A stretch of 64,000 nt of DNA from positions 31,245,120 through 31,309,119 of the forward strand of contig JBANSL010000010.1 in the NCBI GenBank assembly GCA_037127255.1, in the 5' to 3' direction. This document shows, piece after piece, positions 10,502 to 22,060 of this stretch (position 1 is the first letter of the stretch; each line of letters begins with the position of its first letter). The DNA is from Persicaria tinctoria. Lineage: Eukaryota > Streptophyta > Magnoliopsida > Caryophyllales > Polygonaceae. The position numbers and the translations under genes are program-made. The notes below the pieces were generated by a model that had not been told where the DNA came from, did no database searches, and saw only the letters and a list, made by a program, of their open reading frames with translations.

Positions 10502-11055
10502 TTTTTGATCAAATATATAGAAATATTCAATGTGCATATATATATTGATATACATATATACTATATACACTAAGCAAACTTATACATATATACTATATAT
10601 TGATCGATATACATACACTACCAAAAAAAATACATTGATATGCATATATACTATAGTGTATATACTTATATACTATATACATTGTATATAGTTATACATA
10701 TATACTATATATTGATATACATATACAATGTTGTGGTCGTCTTATGTACCTAGTTGTCGTCTCTTATCGTAATCCAGCAAGAACTACACAGGACAAAATG
10801 AATTAAAAGCCAAGCATGTTGCTCACCAAGACACCAGGAAGGAGTCAAGGAGTGAGATAATATCAAGCACGAGCAACACGTAAATTTTGAATCGCCACAA
10901 TCGGATGTAATTCAAAATAGTTATAGGAGCAACAACTATATCATCCCAAATATAATATCATTTTAATGTATTAACCTATTACAATTTCTTTCTTCAAACC
11001 TCAAACTGGTATGCGAAAAGTTTTTTTGTTTCTTAGTACGAGTTGGGTAAGCGTA
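10500..11055. other. AT-rich spacer and 3' UTR of the calmodulin gene
   Basis: 10500-10730 is degenerate tatacatatatac repeat. 10740-11055 is non-coding and probably includes the 3' UTR of the minus-strand calmodulin gene. No other feature is seen. Confidence 0.5.
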
Positions 11056-12654
11056 TTACTTGGCCATCATCACCTTCACAAACTCATCATAATTGATCTG
11101 GCCATCACCATCCACATCAGCCTCTCGAACCATCTCGTCAACTTCCTCATCTGTGAGTTTCTCGCCCAAGTTGGTCATCACGTGGCGGAGCTCAGCAGCA
11201 GAGATGAAACCGTTCTGGTCCTTGTCGAAGACCTTGAATGCTTCCTTGAGCTCCTCCTCAGAGTCTGTATCCTTCATCTTCCTAGCCATCAGGTTGAGGA
11301 ACTCTGGGAAGTCGATGGTTCCATTACCGTCAGCATCTACTTCATTTATCATGTCTTGAAGCTCAGCCTCCGTTGGATTTTGCCCTAGTGACCTCATCAC
11401 TGTTCCGAGCTCCTTGGTCGTGATACATCCTTAAAAAGTTTTATTTAAAAAATCAGTAATTTTTTAATTCATGTCAAATTGTTCAACTCCCGAAAAACTA
11501 TGAAATGGAGCACTACAATACAAAAGAAGAAGACACAATAGCACCTTATTTCTATAAAGAGGTTAACCAGCTTATTCATTGGCATCACTGGTTTGCAATA
11601 TCTAAACTCAATATACTAGTCAAGGAAAATACATAAAGAGGTTTGAAGTTGTCCAAGGTAATGAAATAATGCATAAATCTCTAAAAGCAAGAGGTTCAAA
11701 ACTTCAATCATGAAAAAACCATACATATGCAAAACCTTAAACTCTAATCACTAACAGAAAGATCAAGCCTGAAAGTTAACCATACCAAAACTTCATTCAT
11801 ATTAGATGGCTTTAGGCTTCCTTGAGAGATCACAATGTGTTCTAAAGTCTTATTTAGAAGCTACATTAACATCAGAGAAATGTTTGGTCAAACAAAAGCT
11901 TGCTGAATACTTCGTTTCAACCACCATTAGAATCAAAATTCGCAATCCAAGCTTCTATATGAAATTCAAATGCAGAAGGCTAAAAACCTAGGTTTATTAA
12001 CAAAGGAAAGAAAATGCATCATTCTAAATAGTTCGATGATTGTGTCAATCTTCCACGATCAAGCCAGAAATGAAATTTCAAAGAGTTGCATGATCACAAC
12101 GAACTTTAAATCCCCTTCAAAAAAGGGTTAGATCTAGATCTCAAATCAAACGTTCATTTTCCATCAGATTTTAGCAAAATTTTCAACATTGCCATTAGAA
12201 AAGACAGTTTGATAAGTTACTGACTTAATCCAATCATCCAAACAGACATAGAGTCTCCATTTTTAAACAATCACGCAGATATCCAAACACGAAAACAAGA
12301 AAAATGAACCTATCATTAGAGAATCTCCGACTAAATGGAAATTAGAGTGAGAGAAAAGAAAATTGCAACACACAAAGATTCCAACCAAAAAAATAAACGA
12401 AACACAAAGTCAAATCTAACGAGTATCCAATCTCGACCAACACAGGTCTAAGGAGCGATTGATCAAACAAATCAAGCAAAAACAACAACGACAAATTAAG
12501 TCAACAACGATCCAATAAAACGAAGATGAACGCAACGCAATATAAAGAGAAAATAATAAGAGGAGAGAGATGTGAGACCGTCTCCATCCTTGTCGAACAA
12601 GCTGAAAGCTTCCTTGAACTCGGAGATTTGATCGTCGGTGAGTTGATCAGCCAT
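11056..12654 (-). CDS. calmodulin, 2 exons, 149 residues
   Basis: Ubiquitous Ca2+ sensor that binds and regulates many kinases, channels and transcription factors. Exon 1 is 12654-12579 ([17 protein letters not shown], to the first base of the Gly-26 codon) and exon 2 is 11429-11056; the 1149-bp intron interrupts Gly-26, the standard plant calmodulin position. Four EF-hand loops are intact: DKDGDGCITTKE (about 21-32), [12 protein letters not shown] (57-68), [12 protein letters not shown] (94-105) and [12 protein letters not shown] (130-141). The C terminus is FVKVMMAK. Length is exactly that of canonical plant CaM. Compared with the commonest plant isoform it carries Lys in AFKVFDK, Val in EMVREAD and Asp in NYDEF, all conservative. 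A CAM2/3/5-like isoform is likely, but which one cannot be fixed. Confidence 0.98.
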
Positions 12655-13660
12655 TTTGCATTCGGTGTAAGATGTTGATTTGGGAAACCAAGAGCGACAC
12701 CGGATATTCTCTACCCTTTTCTTCTCCGCTTCAATTTCTCGCCCTCTTTTTCTCTCTCCCCTTTATTTGTCATTTTCCCTTTTCTATTTCTATTTACCGA
12801 TGATTACGTTGATCGCTTCAACATCGGCTGCCACGTAGGATGTCTTAATTTCAGAAAAAATCCAACATATATTGGGCCATGGAGCCACACAACACCTAAC
12901 AAGCCCAACCAATTCCCCCTTCACCTCATTTGCAAGGCTTGTGTTAATGGCAACGCGAAATAGTGGACATCCAAAAAATTTGGAAATGAAAGTTGGTGAT
13001 CTTTTATTTATTTTTTTAATTTTTTTGGAAAATATTACATATACCTTTCATGTTTAAAGAAGGGAATGTTAAATCCACATTATACCTTCCGTTATCTAAA
13101 AAAGGAGTTAAAAGTTGTTGTTTGCCTTCCGTTTTTAAAAACTAAGGTCAAATCCACTTTAAACCTTCTGTTTTCTAAAAACGAGAGTAGAAAGCTATTG
13201 CTTGCCTTCCGTTTTTAAAAACCAGAAGGTCAAATCCACTTTATATCTTCCATTTTCTTAAACACTCTTCTCAGGGAACCGTACGTGAGACTTCCGCATC
13301 ACTTGGCTCCGTCCCGAGCTTCCATCATCGGCCTTTGTCATATAATTCCATTATGTTACCTAGTCAAAAAGGAAAATATGAAAGATAAGTGAAGCGACAC
13401 ATAAAATCTTTGAGAAGGGGCCCAATCTCGACTTTAACCTTCCCCGGCGTGGACGCGGACCCATCAAAAAGTCGAACCACCTAGAGAGGACCTGGGCGAG
13501 CTTCGCCCATCTTAATGTATTCCATTTCTCGGAAAGATGAGCTCTATACACTTGGTTTGAGTTATTGACTATGTCATGCCACAGAGTCTGCAGAAGATGA
13601 CTCTACCATTATTATAGGGATATGAAGTTTGAGACAAAAAAAGAGATATAATTTGCAAAT
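12655..13660. other. calmodulin 5' region and intergenic repeats
   Basis: 12655-12800 is the probable 5' UTR and promoter of the minus-strand calmodulin gene (pyrimidine-rich, ttctctctccccttta). 13060-13262 holds about three imperfect copies of a roughly 70-bp unit with the core ccttccgtttttaaaaac and caaatccacttta. The rest shows nothing recognisable. Confidence 0.55.
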
Positions 13661-13665
13661 TATGA

Positions 13666-13668
<3 letters not shown>

Positions 13669-13734
<66 letters not shown>
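13669..13734. repeat. (TA)n microsatellite
   Basis: A perfect TA run of about 66 bp. Unlike the runs at 10427 and 59082, no paired element end could be recognised beside it. Confidence 0.97.
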
Positions 13735-13736
<2 letters not shown>

Positions 13737-16080
13737 GGTCATATGATATTTTCCCTAGCCACCACCGATATTACGTGTGAAGATAGAAGAATGTCGAATC
13801 ACGTTTTCGATGGTAATGAAGCAGTCGACAATAATATTCGGGTATTAATGATCTTTTATATAAAAAAATGATAAAATATATTGATTCAATTCGTGAAATT
13901 TGATTATTTTCAACACTCTTTCCATTGTTTTTAGTTTTATCGAATGAGAATTGTTGGATTCGATTATTCACCTTGTTTTGCGAATAACTATTACTGGATG
14001 AATAGAAAATCAATGTTAGATTGAGCTTGGCATATTGCCTTAATCAATAACTTTGTCCTCACAATTGTAAAATCTTGGAATAGCTCTACAACCCGATACG
14101 GCTCGGCATATGTGAAAATATGGAAGGTGAGAAGGTCGATATAAGAAAAATTATTGTCCATTTTTTTGTATGGTACAGGGAAGCCAAAAGAAATATATGG
14201 TGATTGAGAGTGGAGTGCAGTATGCATAACTACAACATGTCTCCTGATCTGCAAGGTCATCAAATGGTTGGACGATTGACGGGTGAGGAGATACAACTAG
14301 TGAAAGATTTGACAATCGCTGGGGTAAAGCCAATTCCCCTTCTTGCGGCATTAAAAGTACTTTTAAGGAGAACCTAAGCACGAGATAGCAAATTTATAAT
14401 GCAAGGGCGAGGATAAAAAAGATTGAGATGCAAGAAATGACCCTAATACAACACCTCTACAATATGCTCGTGTATTGAAAATTCACTTTCAGTCACATAC
14501 TCACAGGCTTCGTCTCGATGAGTCTTTGCAAGATTTAACAGTTGCTCATAAGGATTCACTAGAGTTATGAAAGATCTTCTCATACATCATGCTTATGGAC
14601 CCAATCTATAAGACCAATAGGCAAACTTAGTTTTTACTAATATATACATTATTCTAATTTTGTTTTTGTGAATTAATCATATAATTTAGAAAATGACTAT
14701 CATCCTGTAGGTACAATATGTCGTTATTAGAGATAGTTGGACTAACAAGCATTGAGATGACATTTTATGTGGGCTTTGCATTATTGGGGGATGAAACTGA
14801 AGATATATACAATTAGGTAGTGCAACAAGGGGAAGGATGGCATCTAAACCGTCCAGAGGTGACAGTGACTGATAAGGATGGTGTTCTTATCAATGTGGTT
14901 GCTACTGTATTTGGGGATGCACGTCACATGTACTTGTTAATTGAGTTTCACATGCACCACAACATAGAAAAAAGATGCACGTCACATGGACTGATAAGGA
15001 TGGTGTTCTCGAGATTGTTATGCATTGTTCAGGTCAATTGTGAAACCAATCATTCGCTCAACATCACGGAGAGATGAAAGGTTGTTGGGGGACATGGTGG
15101 GGGTTGAAGAAGTATTTGGACCTTGTATGAGTTATTCATAAGGAGAAGTTGGCTTGGCATTTGACCGACCAATTTCATATTTTCATCTCGATAATCAAAC
15201 AACAAATAGGTACATAATCTCCCATCCAAGTGAATGGCTAAACTTACCTAATTTGTCCATTCAATATCATGTTATTTATATCTCATGAAATTTATACGTA
15301 GGTGTGGGCATTAGGAAACTTGACATTGATGTTAAGCACATCCATAGGATATTGACGGATCAATGTCTTTAACTTGAGGTGTCCTTAGAGATGGCTTGAG
15401 ACAAGACACTAACAAAGATCGAGAACATTGATATGTTCAATTTACTGTGGACTGGGATGTCTGAGAATGATATCAAAAATTTATATGATATAAACTTGCT
15501 GGCATGCAGAGAAGGATATCCCCCAAAGTGTCGAGGTTGTTATGTTAGGTCTTGAATGGGGATGTCATGCATGCATGGAGTAAAGTAGATTAAAGGCGTG
15601 GAACGTTGAGTGTTCATTCAAGATGATATACATATATTTTTGTGACAGGTGGAGTGGTGAGGTCCCGGGTTGGCAAGTGTAGATGCACCAATGGACATTG
15701 ACTTAAATCTAGTGTCCATTAGAGAATTGGGGGGAAAAAACGGTGCTCTAACCAAGCAGGAAAATCATATGGTCTCAACCTTGGAGGACGATGAATGTTC
15801 CTAACTGTGTAGTTATCGGTGTTCCAAACCCAGTGAACCCAAAGGGAAGGCTGAGTGGGAGGACAAATGCATCTACAACCCGTCCAATGATGGGTTTTGA
15901 GTTTTCTCGAGAAAACATGGCTAACTCATGGGAGGAGATTAGGGAAAGGGAAGAGAGAGGTCAGACGGAGAGCAGAGAACGCGAAGAGGATGAGGAAGAG
16001 GGACGCGACAGGGCGGCTCATAGTTTCTGTCAGTTACAATTAGTGGATATGACTTTGGACATGACAATTTTGAGAATTTC
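13735..16080. other. decayed transposon-like or gene-like sequence upstream of the mobile-domain remnant
   Basis: Moderately GC sequence with short interrupted frames on the plus strand, for example 15791-16096 with an Arg/Glu-rich stretch. It looks like old coding sequence with many stops, probably the upstream part of the mobile-domain remnant that follows. No domain could be named confidently. Confidence 0.4.
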
Positions 16081-17250
16081 ATGGTTTCTTTTATAGCGAG
16101 GCTACAAAATTTTGCAGGTGATGGGAATTGTGGATTCCGAGTGCTCGCATATTCTGGGTTGGTGTCTTTGCTTCGATGCCAGATTCAATGTGTCGACCAT
16201 TTGTTGGTGTCTTCGTTTGTTGAACATTGGTATCCTGAGACGAATACACATCATCTCTCATTAGGAGAGATTACTATAATTCTCCATGACGTATTTTATC
16301 TCACCAGACTGAATGTGGACGGAGAGTTATTGAGAGATTCTATAGGGTGGGAGAAAAAGTTGAAGCATGACATACACCTTGCTTAGAGGTTCTCAAAGAA
16401 TGACATCGACTCCTAGTTTAACAAGTCTGTTTTGTTGACAAAGTCATTGTTGGAGCAACTACAAGAACTGATTGCAAACAACCAAAACCCAATGAAAATA
16501 GCATTACTATGGATTTTTATAATCATTGGTGTAACTCTATTCCTAGATAAATACAGTGATAGGATCAAGCCAAAATATTCAAGAGTTGTTCTAAAACAAC
16601 TTCAAGAGTTCGATACCATTGCTTGGGGGACATGTGCTCTTGTGCTCTTATATCCTCAATTGGGCGAGGTGTCCAGGGCAGACAAATAAGATGTTTGGTT
16701 TCCAGGCTCTCCTATATGTATATAATGCACCCAACTTAATTTACTATATGTCAATTTTGATTTCAACTAATTTGGTTAATTTTGGTAGGAAGTTGAATAG
16801 CAATGAACCTATGATTAGTGGTAAAGTCTTAAAGCCTAATTGTTGATTAGGTAATTGTAGAGTTAAGTAAGGGCTTATAATTCTAGACCTAGCTATGGTT
16901 ACTGATGACATAGTATGAGTAAATTTATTTTTACTTTCTTTGTAGATGTGGATGCCATTATTTTTCATCCATGGGTACCTCTGTTAAGCTCAATGTGGAG
17001 GATGATGGTGGTGATTAGGGATGTGCAGAAAAATCCGACACGTTTGACCCGACACGAAAAAACACAAACCGAAAATGATACAACACGAAAATGACACGAA
17101 TCGGTAAAACACGAAAATAAATGGTTCGTGTTCAGATCGAGCAAATCCTGTTGTCGGATACCCGACACAAACCGTTTTTTTTTAAATTAAAATATATAAT
17201 TTTTATAGGATTAGTACAATATATTCTTAAAAGAGGTAATAAAGGTCAAG

Positions 17251-17305
17251 TTGCCAAGTTGGTGTGAGTGTTGTTACGAGAGTATGTGGTCCGGGGTACG
17301 ATTCC
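17251..17305 (+). other. tRNA-like pol III module 1 in hAT copy 1
   Basis: ttgccaagttgg at 17251 matches the A-box consensus TRGCNNAGYNGG at 11 of 12 positions. ggtacgattcc at 17295 matches the B box GGTTCGANTCC at 10 of 11. The spacing of about 33 bp is within the tRNA range. Not a complete tRNA. Confidence 0.5.
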
Positions 17306-17407
17306 CTGTGTTTTAAATATGTCACCCATTTTACTTTTCTTCATTAATGACAACAGGCAAGATGAAGTATATAGAATTTAATGTCCAACTGGGACAAGAT
17401 AAGGAAC

Positions 17408-17473
17408 TTGCCCAGCTGGTTGTCTTGAGTGATGATGGAAATGGTAATTTCGGATGGTTAAGGGTTCGATTCT
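17408..17473 (+). other. tRNA-like pol III module 2 in hAT copy 1
   Basis: ttgcccagctgg near 17408 fits the A box at 11 of 12 positions, and ggttcgattct at 17463 fits the B box at 10 of 11. It lies about 160 bp after module 1 in the same orientation. Confidence 0.5.
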
Positions 17474-19061
17474 CTCCCACCGCACTCTAAGAATTATTTT
17501 TCTAAAATAAAATAAAAAAGGAAATTGATATTAATTTCTACCGGGTATCCGACTCGGGTACCCGACACGAACCGGGTTAACCGTATCGGCTACCCAACAC
17601 GGTTATACTCTTATCGGTTCGTGTTCGGATCGGCAATTTGGGTTATTTTCTTATCGGATACCCGACACGATTAACCGTGTCGTGTCGGGTACCCGGTTAT
17701 GAACACCCCTAGTGGTGATACGGTACCATTTGGGGTTGCACCCAACATTGACCGAACAAAGATGAAGAAAGACCTTAGCAGGCTGGTGACATATAGAAAG
17801 TGGTTTGACACACTAATTAGGCTGGTGACATATAGGAGGATCGGAATCAGTTTCATTCTACAAAGGGCTTAACGGTAATATGGGAACATATGAGCCTTAC
17901 TATCCAAATCATGTTGTTCGCCAATTTGGACAGGTGTAGCATATACAACTTCCACTATTCAAGCCCTATAAAGTAGAGAAGTCAAACAACCCACATATGT
18001 ACATTTCTGCCTATAGGGACCAATCTGACCTATGGGATGACCCAGATCGCCATGAGTATCAGTTTATAACAAATATGTGCCTATTGTCTTTGGCTCCAAG
18101 GGCGATTTTTTATGATTACTGTGATTACTGCATTCGACACGATAAGTCATTTCTTATACAGAGCTCATATGCATCAAATCTCCCTGCGCCCCCCCCCCCC
18201 CCCCAATGATGTTATGTTTTCTACAAATTAAGAATGAGTGTTAAAAAGAAACAAATATGTGGTTCTTGGAAACAATCCTGAATTGAGGATTAAAAAACGG
18301 GCATATATGGTTAAGTATTGCTTGTTGTTGAGTTCCAATTATTCTTTTATATATTTATAGGTAAGTATTTGGATGAGGCTAGTCTCTACTAGGCCACTTC
18401 CCAAGAGCATCCTTGTAGATGATAATACATAGATGCCTAACTAACCGAGTATCTGGTGAGGCGTTAGACTGGAAGAGGCTGGAGATGTGGTCGGCGCATC
18501 TGTTAGAACTTGAAAAAGGAAGTCTCATTCGACTCTATTGTACATAGGCTTTTTCCATGTCTAGTTTTATTTTCATTCATCTGTTCTTTGCTTTTTTCTA
18601 TGTGAATGAATGAAAGATTTCATGGACAATAAGAATGATGTCCTGGATAGCTCGGTCTGATATGAATGTTCCTTGCAAGGAGTGTGTGAGCTTTGTTATT
18701 ACCTTTTTTAGTCTATCAACTAGAATTTTTGTGATTGTCTTGTAAATCGTAGAGCATAAACTTATTGGTCTATAATGAGAAGTCATTATCGGGTTTTTCG
18801 TCCGGTCCTGGTGATTTATTCTTTCCAATGTTCAATATGACATTTTTTATTTCAAAGTTTTTGACTTCTTTTATTAGTTCTTGGTTATCATAGTCATTTA
18901 TTTCCCTGTTTATGAGTTCTAAATAATGTTCCAGTGTTGCATTGTTCACTTCTTGTTTTTTAAATCATGGGATGAAATCTTCTCTAATTTCTCCTCTAAT
19001 GTTTGCTTCTCCTGATATCATTTGTCCTCATGCATTAGAGATTTCATTGATATTTTTCCTA

Positions 19062-19897
19062 TAGGGCTGGACTTTCGGTCTAGATCGGATCAGACCGGAC
19101 CGAAATTTCCAGTCTGGTCTAAGACCGACGGACCGAAAACTCTGAGGACATGGACAGTAGATCGGATTGAGACCGAGATATATGGTCCTGTATTTTCCAG
19201 TCCGTGGATCGTTTGGACCGTTTGGACCAATTTGTCCACCAGCCCCATTTTGCATTCAAGTAAAGTCGAGATTTTTTTACACTTTCAGACCAAAATGACC
19301 AGACACCTCCCTCCTCCACAAGAAAACCCTAGATCTCAAGCCGCTACCACCATCATCGACCCTTATCGGCTGACCCAAATCAGACCCCGGAACACCAAAC
19401 TTGACCACCTCAACCCACTCTCAAACCAGAAGTGAAAGGATCTCAAAGAAATCCCCAAAAATCCTCAAATCAGAAACCAAAAAATCCCTCTTGTTCGCCC
19501 AAACAACAAAAATCCATTTAATCAATGAAGTTCGTAGGTTCAAAAACCACTAATGTTGCCCATAAAGAAGAGATTGTCGAAGTATGAAGGGATTGAACCC
19601 TTTAGACAATGAAGCGCGAAGGGAGAGGGCGGTGGCAAAGAGTGAGAGCGATTGAGAGAGCAGCAGTGTGCAAGAGTTCGAGCGTGAAGATAGGATGAAG
19701 AGAGACTGGGACGGGGAGAGAGGGTTGAGAGAAGATTGAGAAAGTAGAGAGAATGAGCTTTTTTAAAATAAAAAAGAATGAAATTTGATTTTCCTTGAAC
19801 TATGGACCATATCATAATTTTAGGTCCGATCTAAGACCGTGATTTTAGGTCTGGTTCTAGTCCGATTCCGATACGATTTAATTTTTGCACAACCCTA
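19062..19897. mobile_element. hAT-like non-autonomous element nested in the decayed LINE (836 bp)
   Basis: Ends tagggctgg and, on the minus strand, tagggttgtgc resemble the hAT terminus tagggntgtgc. The subterminal parts are rich in gaccg and cggtc words (gatcggatcagaccggaccg near 19083). No clean 8-bp duplication was found, possibly because a second element inserted at its edge. Internal frames are not recognised. Confidence 0.6.
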
Positions 19898-19909
19898 GTT
19901 CCTTCTTCC

Positions 19910-20699
19910 TAGGAATAGCAATGGGACGGGTGGTGGGTGTATGGACCCTCAATTTACTCGATCCATCATCGGTGGGCCATCACCCCACCCGACCCACCAT
20001 CCATATTCACTTCACCCATATCCATTTCACCCACAACCTATCGGGTGAGCGAGTGGGATGGGTGAAATATGGTTGGTTTTTCACTCATTTAATTTTTGTC
20101 TGTTTTCGTTTAATCTGAAGGATAAATTGTCATATATACAAGTATACAACCTACAATTATAATGATAAAAAAAATTATAAAAAATATAAATCTTAAATAA
20201 CATTATGTCTTATAACATACATAAAAAGTTAATATTAGAAGATACACAATGCATCTTTAACATTATAAACAAAATGAATTATATAACATTATATTAAAAT
20301 TATTTTTTCAGTCGATTTTCGATGCTGAATCGTATGTAATATTAGAGATTTAAGGTTAGAAAAGAAAAAAAAAATATACTTTTATTCATAAATCACAATA
20401 ATAAGTAACTGTTCTTCGGCCGAGATTGCAAATTTTGTTTTTTTGGGACGCCCAATAGTAGGTCAATCGCGATTGATCTTCCCTCAATCCTTGACTTGTA
20501 TAAAAAAAATTAAAATAATAAAAAAACAAATAATATATTATATCGTAAATGGGTGGTGGAGCGTCTGGTGGATGATGGGTCAGGTGGTGGGTCGGGTTCA
20601 AATGAATAAAATCATCACCCGCATCCAACCCAACCCATCGTCCACTTTCCACCCGTTTTTTTGGGTTTGAGTCAGGTGCGAGTGAAATTACCATCCTTA
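19910..20699. mobile_element. second hAT-like element in the decayed LINE (790 bp)
   Basis: Left end taggaatagcaatgggacgg; right end read inward taaggatggtaatttcactc. Flanking 8-mers cttcttcc and tatcttcc agree at 6 of 8 bases, consistent with an aged hAT duplication. Subterminal gggtgggt/acccaccc words are typical of this group. The internal sequence is AT-rich and non-coding. Confidence 0.6.
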
Positions 20700-22060
20700 T
20701 ATCTTCCTGTGGCTACTTGATGATAGTATCAAAATTTGTGTCTGATAATTTAAGGTGTCTGATTTTTTCTCTTTGACTCCAACATTGTTTGTGAAAATTG
20801 AGGATTTCTTCTCTCCTTTTTATGATTTTGTTATGTTGATGAAGTTCAACCCATGATTGCTGAAGTGGTCTGTTGTTTTGTATTTCTATCAGTTGATCAT
20901 CTATTTCTTTTAATTGTATTAAGATATTCCCAAATGTTTTTTTCCCATTCTTTTGTCAGTCTTTTCAAGTTTTGAGTTTTCTTTACTAGGTTGTAGAGCC
21001 GAGGTATTGGACTCACCATGCGTGTGTTACAATATTCATATAGCCCTATCTTTCTAACCACATCTTTTCAAATTTAAATGGTTGGGCTTTGTATTGTTCT
21101 AGGTTGTCTAAATCAGTCACAATTGGGCAGTGATATGATTGGGCAGTGATATGATGATGTAAATGCATGGTTCTTTGTTTTTAATATATATTTGGGAACC
21201 AATTAAGTTTCTCTTCTTGTATAAGAGTTCTATCAAGTTTCTCAATGATGTTAATAGTTTCAGGTCTACTTTTCCTCCAAGTGAACCGATTTTCGATTGC
21301 AGGTACTTCCTGTAAGTAGCAGTTGCCTTTGAAATTTGAAAGAATTCTATACTGGTTCGGATGAGGTTCCACTCCACCTTCCTTTTTCGAGCTATTTTTT
21401 ATTACGTTTAGATCTCCCGTGAGCGTACATGGGTAGTCCATACTTTGGACACGTTTTTGTAAACATGTCCAAAAATATGGTTTATCGACCTCGTGAGGAG
21501 GACCGTAGACGAAGTAGATTGCTAGATTAATATTTCTTTGTATATTTTGATATCTTATCATTATGAATCTTTGGTTTGTGTGTATCATTTTCAATGTTTC
21601 GTTTCGTAGGTTGTAACTTTTTCAAAGTACACAAATAACTCCTGCTCGTCCTATTGATGATGCCCATAAAATTTGATCAAATCTAGCCTTTTTCCACACC
21701 GAATCGTGTGGTTGCCTTTCAGTTTTTTATTCTAGTAGTGCAATAATTTGAATTTTCTCAATTTTATAGAAGGAATCTATTTCCGTCCATAGGTTTTTAA
21801 TTATGACCTATTATGCATATGTTCCATGAGGATATCTGCATATTAACTTCTTTGGTTTGGGGGTTTATGTTCCATTTTCTGTTCTTGTATGTCGTCGTAA
21901 GTTGTTGGTTTCCTCGGTCTTGTCTCTTTTATTAGTTCTTTCCCAATTTCTACATGTCAGAAGATATTGGCTTGTAACATTAGAATTCCCCATTTGAATA
22001 TCTTGTTTTGGCTTGAATTGCTTGGTATTTTTTTCCCCTTAGAGTGATAATTATACATAT

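Larger units (their letters stand above)
17016..17711. mobile_element. non-autonomous hAT element, copy 1 (696 bp)
   Basis: Ends tagggatgtgc and (minus strand) taggggtgttc are inverted repeats. The element is flanked by a perfect 8-bp duplication GTGGTGAT at 17008-17015 and 17712-17719, diagnostic of the hAT superfamily. Subterminal regions of about 170 bp are packed with cccgacacg, gtgtcggg and gggtacccg words, probable transposase-binding sites able to form hairpins. The middle holds two tRNA-like A-box/B-box modules. No coding sequence. It interrupts the mobile-domain remnant. Confidence 0.93.
16081..18209 (+). pseudogene. plant mobile domain (PMD/MAIN-like) remnant, interrupted
   Basis: The frame 16081-16386 contains HWYPETNTHHLSLGEIT and ILHDVFYLTRLNVDGEL, matching the plant mobile domain found in MAIN-like and phosphatase-7-long-form-like proteins and in Mutator-related transposons. 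After a short gap, 16432-16689 continues with LDKYSDRIKPKYSRVVL and WGTCALVLLYPQLGEVSRAD, again typical PMD. The block is split at 17016 by a hAT element with an 8-bp target duplication and resumes near 17720 with weak similarity. Several stops and frame changes make it non-functional. Just upstream of the domain, GDGNCGFR (about 16120-16143) recalls the active-site Cys motif of OTU proteases, but the rest of that fold is not visible. Confidence 0.6.
18480..22060 (-). pseudogene. decayed LINE (L1-like non-LTR retrotransposon), interrupted
   Basis: Read on the minus strand from 22060 downward. An endonuclease region lies at about 21594-21120 (YFVYGPPHEVDKPYFW, LTGDLNVIKN, RFTWRKSRPE). A linker covers 21110-20710. 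After two nested hAT-like elements come SPGPD near 18800 and a reverse-transcriptase start at 18828-18600 (HYRPISLCSTIYKTITKI, QGTFISDRAIQDIILIVHE), then IKLDMEKAY near 18560. Frameshifts and stops are frequent and the sequence fades near 18480 before the catalytic FADD region, so it is dead and truncated. Lys/Arg-rich frames upstream to about 22420 may be its linker or ORF1 remnant. Confidence 0.75.

Noticed and set aside
10227..10570. Frames rich in Ile-Tyr
   Set aside because: Translated TA microsatellite.
11011..11388. Plus-strand open frames opposite the calmodulin exon
   Set aside because: Shadow frames of the highly constrained calmodulin coding strand; no domain.
13669..13734. Third TA-flanked element
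   Set aside because: Only one TA run is present and no matching inverted end could be found nearby.
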